Position numbers and translations under genes: made by a program. Shown here piece after piece: positions 36,161 to 43,352 of a stretch of 64,000 bases of DNA (the stretch's first letter is position 1; each line of letters begins with the position of its first letter). The stretch lies in the NCBI RefSeq assembly GCF_014764445.1, contig NZ_CP061721.1, positions 2,418,001-2,482,000 of the forward strand, given 5' to 3'. The notes under the pieces were generated by a model. That model was not told the DNA's origin, did no database searches, and saw only the letters and a program-made list of their open reading frames with translations. This DNA comes from Pseudarthrobacter sp. BIM B-2242 (GTDB lineage Bacteria; Actinomycetota; Actinomycetes; Actinomycetales; Micrococcaceae).

Positions 36161-37399
36161 ATGACGGTGCAGTTGCCTGAGAGTTCCCTTGCTCTTCTGC
36201 GTGAGGGATACACGTTCATTTCGAGCCGGTGCGACCGGCTCGACACCGATTCGTTCCGCACACGGCTGATGCTTCGCCCCGTTGTCTGCCTCCGCGGGGC
36301 GGAAGCGGCAGAGTTCTTCTACGGCGGTGGCCGGTTCGGCCGCGAGGCGGCGATGCCCCGCTCCGCCCAGCACCTTCTGCAGGACGCCGGCAGCGTACAG
36401 TCCCTCCAAGGTCCTGCCCACCGGCACCGGAAACAACTGTTTCTTGACCTGATGACCAAGGAATCGGTCGAACGCCTCGGCCAGGCCTTCGATGAGGAAT
36501 GGGTGTCGGCGGTGCATTGGTGGCAGGTCCGCGGCGAAGTTGTGCTGCATGACGAGCTGCGCCCGCTGCTCACCGCCGCCGCCTGCCGGTGGGCGGGAGT
36601 GCCGGCAAACCCGGCAACGGTCGAACGGATCAGCCGCGAATTGGGCCTGATGATCGAAAAGGCCGGAGCGGTCGGGCCGGTGAACTGGTATGCCCGGTGG
36701 CGCCGCCGCTCCACGGAAAAGTGGGCCGCCGAGCGCATCAGCACCCTCCGCCGGAGCGGTCCGGCCGCGGCCGGCGATACCCCTGCCGCTGCGATCGCCT
36801 TTCACACGGACGAGCACGGCAACGCTCTGCCGGCGGACATCGCGGCGGTGGAACTTCTCAACCTGCTCCGGCCCATCGTGGCTGTCGGCCGCTTCATGGT
36901 CTTTGCAGCCGTCGCCCTGCACCAGCACCCGGAATGGAAAGAGATCCTGCGCGCAGGCCAGGACGCGGACCTGGACTGCTTCGCCCAGGAAGTCCGCCGG
37001 TACTATCCGTTCTTCCCCTTCGTCGGCGGCACTGCCCGGGAAACGCTGGAATGGAAGGGCCACGCGTTCAAAGCCGGGCAATGGGTCCTGTTCGATCTGT
37101 ACGGCACGAACCACGACGGCCGGATCTGGAAGGACCCGGAAAGCTTCAACCCTGCCCGGTTCCGTACCTGGCACCCGGATCCCCACACCCTTGTTCCACA
37201 GGGCGCCGGCGACCCGGCCGCCGGGCACCGCTGCCCCGGCGAGGACATCACCGTTGACCTGATCCGCCGCGCCACCCGGGCGCTTGCCGCGGAGACCCGG
37301 ATGACCGTACCCGCTCAGGACCTGAGCATCAACCTCACCCGGATGCCCGCCCTGCCCCGGAGCGGCTTCATCCTCTCCGGACGCCCAGGACCGCACTGA
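36161..37399 (+). CDS. CYP152-family fatty-acid peroxygenase (second copy)
   Basis: A 412-residue P450 aligned along its length with the gene at 14200: MTVQLPESSLALLREGYTF, EFFYGGGRF, LLNLLRPIVAVGRF (Arg-Pro replacing the oxygen-activation pair), RRYYPFFPFVGGTA and GHRCPGEDITVDLIRRA with the haem Cys near 358. The ATG at 36161 was chosen over 36062, since the shorter form matches the paralogue's start. Expected to hydroxylate fatty acids with H2O2. It lies between the TlpA-like gene and arsR, unlike the first copy, which is beside lpdA. Confidence 0.93.
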   Translation: MTVQLPESSLALLREGYTFISSRCDRLDTDSFRTRLMLRPVVCLRGAEAAEFFYGGGRFGREAAMPRSAQHLLQDAGSVQSLQGPAHRHRKQLFLDLMTKESVERLGQAFDEEWVSAVHWWQVRGEVVLHDELRPLLTAAACRWAGVPANPATVERISRELGLMIEKAGAVGPVNWYARWRRRSTEKWAAERISTLRRSGPAAAGDTPAAAIAFHTDEHGNALPADIAAVELLNLLRPIVAVGRFMVFAAVALHQHPEWKEILRAGQDADLDCFAQEVRRYYPFFPFVGGTARETLEWKGHAFKAGQWVLFDLYGTNHDGRIWKDPESFNPARFRTWHPDPHTLVPQGAGDPAAGHRCPGEDITVDLIRRATRALAAETRMTVPAQDLSINLTRMPALPRSGFILSGRPGPH

Positions 37400-37463
37400 C
37401 ACCTCCCCGCACACACGACAGGGGAATCCTTCGGGCGCACGCCGCATGAGCAACGGTTGGCAC

Positions 37464-37483
37464 ATATCCACATGTATGGATAT
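37464..37483. promoter_or_regulatory. Inverted-repeat operator upstream of second arsR
   Basis: ATATCC at 37464-37469 and GGATAT at 37478-37483 are separated by eight bases; the right arm overlaps the ATATCA -10-like element that ends seven bases before the arsR ATG. Confidence 0.65.
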
Positions 37484-37492
37484 CATCGGTGC

Positions 37493-37867
37493 ATGACGAT
37501 TGATATGAGGAGCGGTACCCGGTTGGAACCGGCGGCCGCGTTGTTCCACTCCCTGGCGGACCCGGCCCGGCTTGCCATCGTGAAACGCATCGCCCAGGGC
37601 GAGGTCCGGGTCGGTGACCTCACCGAGGTACTGGGTCTGGCGCAGTCCACGGTCTCGGCGCATGTGGCCTGCCTGCGGGACTGCGGCCTGGTGACGGGCC
37701 GGATGGAGGGCCGGAAGGTGTTCTATTCCCTGACCCGCCCTGAACTGATCGATGTCCTGGCCCAGGCCGAGATCCTTCTGGCCGCCACGGGCAATGCGGT
37801 CAGCCTGTGCCCGGTCTACGGCGACGCCTCCCGCGCCACCGCAACCACCAAAGAGGAGCAACTGTGA
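37493..37867 (+). CDS. ArsR-family metalloregulator, CmtR-like (second copy)
   Basis: A 124-residue repressor with LEPAAALFHSLADPARLAIV, STVSAHVACLRDCGLV (paired cysteines) and VSLCPVYG near the C-terminus, matching the regulator at 4277. The ATG at 37493 is leaderless by the same seven-base rule; an upstream in-frame start at 37457 would place the operator inside the gene. Its stop overlaps the GTG of the ATPase (GTGA). Likely Cd/Pb/Zn sensor. Confidence 0.92.
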   Translation: MTIDMRSGTRLEPAAALFHSLADPARLAIVKRIAQGEVRVGDLTEVLGLAQSTVSAHVACLRDCGLVTGRMEGRKVFYSLTRPELIDVLAQAEILLAATGNAVSLCPVYGDASRATATTKEEQL

Positions 37868-39816
37868 GCGACGCCTGCTGCGGCGATGACAAGCCTGTAA
37901 CAACAGAAGAGGGTCAGGAAGAGGCTGAGGGCTTCTGGCAGGTGACTGAGGTCCGCGCGGCCGCGGTCGCCGGCGGGCTGCTGCTGATGGCATGGATCGC
38001 TTCGCTGCTGGACGCGTCCGAGTGGGTCACCCTGCCGCTGGAGGCCGCGGCGCTGCTGGTCGCGGGGTGGACGTTTGTTCCCTCAACCCTGCGCCGGCTT
38101 GCCAAGGGCAAGATCGGTGTCGGCACGCTGATGACGATCGCGGCAGCGGGAGCCGTTGCCCTGGGGCAGGTCGAGGAAGCGGCGATGCTGGCCTTCCTGT
38201 ATGCCATCTCGGAGGGGTTGGAGGAATACTCGGTAGCCCGCACCCGGCGCGGGCTGCGTGCCCTGCTGGATCTGGTCCCGGCCGAGGCCAGGGTCCTGCG
38301 CAACGGAACCGAAGTCACCGTCTCCCCGTCCGAGCTGGTGCTCGGTGAAACCATGGTCGTGCGCCCTGGCGAACGGCTCGCCACGGACGGACGCGTCCTG
38401 ACCGGGCGCACCTCCCTGGACACCTCGGCCCTGACCGGCGAATCAGTCCCGGTCGAAGCAGGACCGGGCAGCGACGTTTACGCCGGCTCCATTAACGGCA
38501 CCGGCCCGCTCGAGGTTCAGGTCACCAGCACCGCGGAAAACAACTCGCTGGCACGAATCGTGCACATCGTGGAGGCCGAGCAGTCCCGCAAGGGCCCCGG
38601 CCAGCGGCTGGCCGACTCGATCGCCAAAAAGCTCGTCCCGGGTATCCTGATCGCCGCCGCGCTCATTGCCGTCTATGGTTTCATCGTCGGTGAACCGCTC
38701 CTGTGGATTGAACGTGCCCTGGTGGTCCTGGTGGCAGCCTCACCGTGCGCCCTGGCCATCTCCGTGCCCGTGACAGTGGTCGCCGCCGTCGGCGCTGCCA
38801 GCCGGATGGGCGTCCTGATCAAGGGCGGCGGCGCCCTGGAAACCCTCGGCAAGATCCGCACCATCGCCCTGGACAAGACCGGGACCCTGACCCGCAACAA
38901 ACCCGCCGTGATCGAAGTCGCCGCCACCGCCTCCTCCACCCGGGAGCGGGTGCTGGCCGTCGCCGCCGGCCTGGAAGAACGCAGCGAACACCCGCTCGCC
39001 CGCGCCATCCTCGCCGCCGCCAGCGACCGGGTCACCGTCACCGGCCTGGACACCGTTCCCGGTGCCGGGCTCGAAGGGACCATCGACGGGCACAGCGCCC
39101 GGCTCGGCAGGCCCGGATGGATCGCCCCGGGGGAGCTGAAGGACACCGTTCAGCGGATGCAGGCCAGCGGCGCGACAGCGGTCCTGGTCGAGGAGAACTC
39201 TGTCCTCATCGGCGCCGTAGCCGTCCGCGACGAACTTCGCCCCGAAGCCGCGGCCGTGATTGAACGCCTCAGCCGCGCCGGCTACACCACGGCCATGCTC
39301 ACCGGTGACAACCGGCTCACCGCCGAGGCCCTGGGCAAGGCAGCGGGCATCACCGAAGTCCACGCCGACCTGCGCCCCGAAGACAAGGCGGAGATTATCC
39401 GCGCCCTGAAGGGGCGGCAGCCGACCGCCATGGTCGGTGACGGTGTAAACGATGCCCCCGCTCTGGCGACCGCCGATACCGGCATCGCGATGGGCGCGAT
39501 GGGCACCGACGTGGCCATCGAAACCGCCGACGTCGCACTGATGGGCGAGGACCTGCACCACCTGCCGCAAGTACTGGAGCACGCCCGCCGCACCCGCCGC
39601 ATCATGTTCCAGAACGTAGGACTCTCCCTGGCCCTGATCGCCGTGTTGATCCCGCTGGCCCTGTTCGGCATCCTGGGACTGGCAGCAGTTGTGCTGATCC
39701 ACGAACTGGCCGAAATCGTTGTCATCGCCAACGGCGTCCGCGCCGGCAAGGTGAGCAAGTACGGCACCATCCCGGCCACCCAGGACACCGTCCCCACCCT
39801 GGAACCGGCACGGTGA
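37864..39816 (+). CDS. Soft-metal-translocating P1B-type ATPase (second copy)
   Basis: A 650-residue pump, same length as the copy at 2328. The N-terminus is DACCGDD, so the vicinal cysteine motif differs (CC here, CGC there). Motifs: TGES near 192, SPC near 294, DKTGTLTR near 338, SEHPLA, MLTGDN, GDGVNDAPA and a late HELAEIVVIANG helix. GTG start at 37864 overlaps the arsR stop; its own stop overlaps the lspA GTG. The order arsR-ATPase-lspA is conserved, then ccdA and cadD follow, so pump and thiol export are co-transcribed here. Confidence 0.93.
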   Translation: MSDACCGDDKPVTTEEGQEEAEGFWQVTEVRAAAVAGGLLLMAWIASLLDASEWVTLPLEAAALLVAGWTFVPSTLRRLAKGKIGVGTLMTIAAAGAVALGQVEEAAMLAFLYAISEGLEEYSVARTRRGLRALLDLVPAEARVLRNGTEVTVSPSELVLGETMVVRPGERLATDGRVLTGRTSLDTSALTGESVPVEAGPGSDVYAGSINGTGPLEVQVTSTAENNSLARIVHIVEAEQSRKGPGQRLADSIAKKLVPGILIAAALIAVYGFIVGEPLLWIERALVVLVAASPCALAISVPVTVVAAVGAASRMGVLIKGGGALETLGKIRTIALDKTGTLTRNKPAVIEVAATASSTRERVLAVAAGLEERSEHPLARAILAAASDRVTVTGLDTVPGAGLEGTIDGHSARLGRPGWIAPGELKDTVQRMQASGATAVLVEENSVLIGAVAVRDELRPEAAAVIERLSRAGYTTAMLTGDNRLTAEALGKAAGITEVHADLRPEDKAEIIRALKGRQPTAMVGDGVNDAPALATADTGIAMGAMGTDVAIETADVALMGEDLHHLPQVLEHARRTRRIMFQNVGLSLALIAVLIPLALFGILGLAAVVLIHELAEIVVIANGVRAGKVSKYGTIPATQDTVPTLEPAR

Positions 39817-40322
39817 GCCAACCGACACCGGTGCGCGACAGCACCCCGTCCCGGCCGTGGATGCGCCGGGGCGGGCTGCTGGCCGCCGCGCTCCTGCTGG
39901 CCGGGGCCGACCTGCTCATCAAGACCCAGGCCGAAGCCGGTCTCTCCCGGGGAGAAGTGATCGAGGTGCCGCTGCTGACGATCAAGCTCCTCTACAACAT
40001 GGGCGTGGCCTTCAGCCTCGGATCCGCCCTGCCCACCGGAATTGTCGTGGCCGGTACCGGGGCCATCATCGCCGTGCTGCTGACATGGCTAACAGTGAAC
40101 GCACCAAAGATGTCCAGGACCGCCCTTACCGGTGGTACTCTCATTGCCGGCGGCGCCATCGGAAACTTCATTGACCGGCTCGACGGGCGCGGGGTCGTCG
40201 ATTATCTGCACAGCGGATGGTTCCCCACGTTCAACCTCGCCGACGTCTTCGTCACCGTGGGAACCGCCGTCCTGGTCCTGGGAATGCTGCGGGCAGGCAA
40301 GGAACCGGAGACAGCGGAATGA
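39813..40322 (+). CDS. lspA: Lipoprotein signal peptidase (second copy)
   Basis: A 169-residue signal peptidase II with catalytic motifs GNFIDRLDGRGVVDYLH and FNLADVFV and four helices. GTG start overlaps the ATPase stop; its stop overlaps the ccdA ATG (ATGA). The N-terminal 25 residues differ from the first copy while the core is close, consistent with divergence after an old duplication. Confidence 0.95.
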   Translation: MSQPTPVRDSTPSRPWMRRGGLLAAALLLAGADLLIKTQAEAGLSRGEVIEVPLLTIKLLYNMGVAFSLGSALPTGIVVAGTGAIIAVLLTWLTVNAPKMSRTALTGGTLIAGGAIGNFIDRLDGRGVVDYLHSGWFPTFNLADVFVTVGTAVLVLGMLRAGKEPETAE

Positions 40323-41068
40323 GTCTTGGCGGCTTCTTCGCCGAGTCTGTGCAGTCCGGAGCCCTGCTCCTGGCAGTGCCCCTGGCGGTCATCGCCGGTC
40401 TGGTCTCGTTCATCTCACCCTGTGTCCTGCCCCTGCTCCCGGGCTACCTGGGTTACGTCTCCGGCCTGGCCGGAACCGATGAAAAGGCCGCCCGCAGGCG
40501 CACCACCGCCGGCGTCGGGCTGTTCATCCTCGGCTTCGCCGCGGTCTTCACCCTTTACGGTGCGGCGTTCGGGACCATCGGACACTGGCTGGTGAGCTGG
40601 AGCGACATGATCACGCGTGTTCTGGGCGTGGTCGTGATCGTGATGGGCGTCGCCCTGTCCGGAAAGATCCCGTTCCTGCAGAGCACGGCCAAGCTGACCT
40701 GGAAACCGAACACCGGCCTGGCCGGGGCGCCGCTGCTGGGCATCGGCTTCGGGCTCGGGTGGACGCCGTGCATCGGCCCGACCCTCAGCGCCGTGCTGGC
40801 GTTGAGCACTACCACCGGGTCGGCCTGGCGCGGGGCGCTGCTCGGCTTCGCGTACTGCATCGGTCTGGGTATCCCGTTCCTCCTCGTCGCCCGGGGCTTC
40901 AGCTGGGTCACCGGCACCCTCGGCTTCGTCCGGCGGAACATCAGGGCCTTCAACCTCGCAGGGGCAGCGACCCTGGTCCTGGTCGGGATCCTGATGGTTT
41001 CCGGTGTCTGGACGACCTGGATCCTGAGCCTGCAGAACCTGATCGGAACCTTCACCACGCCCATCTGA
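40319..41068 (+). CDS. ccdA: CcdA-type thiol-disulfide transporter (second copy)
   Basis: A 249-residue, six-helix protein with FISPCVLPLLPGYLG and [15 protein letters not shown] supplying the two redox cysteines. ATG at 40319 overlaps lspA. In this island ccdA is inside the metal-pump operon rather than with the TlpA-like gene, tying extracytoplasmic thiol reduction to metal induction. Confidence 0.95.
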   Translation: MSLGGFFAESVQSGALLLAVPLAVIAGLVSFISPCVLPLLPGYLGYVSGLAGTDEKAARRRTTAGVGLFILGFAAVFTLYGAAFGTIGHWLVSWSDMITRVLGVVVIVMGVALSGKIPFLQSTAKLTWKPNTGLAGAPLLGIGFGLGWTPCIGPTLSAVLALSTTTGSAWRGALLGFAYCIGLGIPFLLVARGFSWVTGTLGFVRRNIRAFNLAGAATLVLVGILMVSGVWTTWILSLQNLIGTFTTPI

Positions 41069-41120
41069 CCTGGCCGCGGGTATGCAACCGGCGGGGACGC
41101 CCTGAGAGAGGTGCTGATTA

Positions 41121-41723
41121 ATGCTTGGCATCATCGCGGCCGCGGCAGCAATGTTCGCTGCCACGAACATCGACGACATCGTCGTTTTGACCGTGCTGTT
41201 CCTCGCCTCCTCGAAAGGCCGCCGGCCCCGGCCCTGGGAAATCGTCGGCGGGCAGTACCTGGGATTCATCACCCTGGTCGGCATCAGCGTCCTGGCCGCG
41301 CTCGGGCTGACCCTTGTCCCGGACGAATGGGTCGGCTGGCTCGGCCTGCTCCCCCTCGGAATCGGCGTTTTCGGCCTGATCCGTTTCCTGCGCAGACGCG
41401 GCGAAGAGGAAACCGAAGGCGCTATCAGCGCAGTTGGCCTGCTCAGCGTCGCCGGCATCACCATCGCCAACGGTGCAGATAACATCGCCATCTACACCCC
41501 GATCTTCCGGACCATGCGCCCCCAGGACACCGTGGTCACCATCATCGTGTTCCTCATCCTGGTAGCCGTCTGGTGCGCACTGGGACGTGTTGTGGGAACC
41601 CACCCCAAAGTCATTGAGACCCTCGAAAAAATCGAACACTGGCTCGTCCCGGCAGTGTTCATCGGGCTGGGCCTGTTCATCCTCCTCAGCTCCGGCGTCC
41701 TGACCCGGCTGTTCAACGCCTGA
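41121..41723 (+). CDS. cadD: CadD-family cadmium resistance transporter (third copy)
   Basis: A 200-residue Cad-family protein with ATNIDDIVVLTVLFLASSKG and NGADNIAIYTPIF. The central loop is short and less acidic (RRRGEEETEG) than in the other two. Over most of its length it matches the copy at 1152 (VGGQYLGFITLVG, VPDEWVGWLG, ETLEKIEHWLVPAVFIGLG in parts). It follows ccdA by 52 bases, likely the last gene of the arsR operon. Confidence 0.9.
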   Translation: MLGIIAAAAAMFAATNIDDIVVLTVLFLASSKGRRPRPWEIVGGQYLGFITLVGISVLAALGLTLVPDEWVGWLGLLPLGIGVFGLIRFLRRRGEEETEGAISAVGLLSVAGITIANGADNIAIYTPIFRTMRPQDTVVTIIVFLILVAVWCALGRVVGTHPKVIETLEKIEHWLVPAVFIGLGLFILLSSGVLTRLFNA

Positions 41724-41772
41724 GCAACAAGGAATCACCGGGGACCAGCCACGGCCAGGGCCAGGAGGAATC

Positions 41773-42998
41773 ATGAAAGAAACGCCAGGGGGGCTGTTGC
41801 TTGATGCCCGTGCTGCCCGTGACGACAAAGGCAGCCCTGATGGCTCACTTCGATGAGTGGGTGACGGATCCTGCCGTGACGCTGGAGGGTGTGCAGTCGT
41901 TCGTTAATGACCCGTCGCTGGTCGGCGCGAAATTCCTCAACCGCTACACGGTCGCTACAACGTCCGGGACGACCGGCACCCGGGGAGTGTTCCTGCTCGA
42001 CACCACATCCCTGGCCGTGGCCAAGGCCCTGACATTTCGCATGCTCAGTTCCTGGCTCACCCCGGCCGATATCCTGGGGATAATCCGCGGTCACGGGCGG
42101 ATCGCCATGGTCATCGCCACGGGCGGCCACTTCGCCTCGGCAGCAGCCGCGGCCGCGCTCCGGAAGGGACCAGGCAGGCACAGCGTGGGGGTGTTCCCGG
42201 TCCAGACACCGATGCCGGACCTCGTCGCCCAGCTGAACAGCTTCCGCCCGGCCCTTCTTGCCCCCTACGCCTCAACCGGACGGTTGCTGGCGTCCGAGCA
42301 GGAAGCCGGACGGCTGAACATCCACCCCGTTGCCGTTGTTCTCTCCGCCGAGGGCCTGCCCGAGGGAGACTACGGCAGGATCAGCGGAGCGTTCGGAGCC
42401 AAGGTCCGTCAAGGCTACGCAGCGACTGAATGCCCCTTTCTGAGCTACAGCTGCCAGGAAGGCTAGCTCCACGTCAACAGCGACTGGGCCATCCTGGAAC
42501 CGGTCGACGCTAACCATAAACCCGTCCCGCCCGGGCAGCCCTCGCACACCGTGCTGCTGAGCAACCTGGCCAACCGCATACAACCGATCCTGCGCTACGA
42601 CCTGGGCGACAGTGTCACCACCAGGACTGACCCGTGCCCGTGCGGGGACCCGACGCCGGCCATCCACGTGCAGGGACGAACAGCGGAGCTGCTGACCTTC
42701 CCTGGAAACGCCCGGGCTCTCCGTTTCAATAACACCCCTCACGCTGAGTGCCGCCTTGGACAAAGTTCAGGGCCTGAGTAAGGGCCAGATCATCCAGACA
42801 GGACCCCAGGACCTCGCCCTCCGGCTGCAACCCGCCCCCGGTGCCGAACCTGCGAGGGTTTTCGAAGCCGCCCGTTCCGAAATCGCCGCCGTGCTGGCCG
42901 GTCATGGACTGGGCCATGTCACCCTGACAAGGGATCCCTCCCCTCCGCGTCTCACCCCAGGCGGCAAACACCGCACAGTCATCCCGCTGCCCCCGTAG
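41773..42998 (+). pseudogene. Disrupted PaaK/CapK-like ligase
   Basis: Homologous to the intact ligase at 9670. A good AGGAGG ribosome site and ATG at 41773 lead to GLLLDARA, then the sequence jumps about 65 codons to LPVTTKAALMAHFDEWVTDP in another frame, across a repeated GCCCGT. Translation then runs well (TTSGTTGTRG, YAATECPFLSYSCQE) to TAG at 42464-42466, where the intact gene has TGG (Trp). It resumes with LHVNSDW and shifts frame near 42733 before ending in GGKHRTVIPLP. Three lesions make it non-functional. Confidence 0.9.
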
Positions 42999-43004
42999 GG
43001 CAGA

Positions 43005-43300
43005 GCAGTTATCCCGGTGTACGCGGCGTTCCTGGTGGTGATGGTCCCGCCAGGAATGGCTGCCGCGGTGGGCAGGCGGACTGGACGCAGCCAGTGCCAA
43101 GGCCGTGATCTTCAGTGGCACAACACGCAACTCATTGTCGTACTCCCCCTGGTCCTGGCCCTGCCCGAGCCGCTCGCCCTGGTATCCCTCGTCGTCGTCA
43201 CCCAGGCATTTGTGGAGCTCCTCGGGATGGTGGCCTACGTCATGATGGTCCCCCGGGTCATCATGTCGGACCTGCCCCTCCAGCCAAGTCGCATCCCCTC
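43005..43300 (+). pseudogene. C-terminal fragment of an arsenite permease-like gene
   Basis: VIPVYAAFLVV, AKAVIFSGTTRNSL and VVLPLVLALPEPLALVSLVV appear in successive frames and match VIPLYVAFVVI, TRAAIFSTTTRNSL and VVLPLALALP of the transporter at 16701. Frameshifts separate the parts and the first two-thirds of the gene is absent. Confidence 0.82.
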
Positions 43301-43352
43301 CCGATAGGCAGCGGCTGATGCTTGGTATTCAGGCGTGCTGCTCTCGTAGGCC

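Noticed and set aside
36017..37993. 658-codon minus-strand open frame
   Set aside because: Antisense to the CYP152 and ArsR genes, which show intact motifs.
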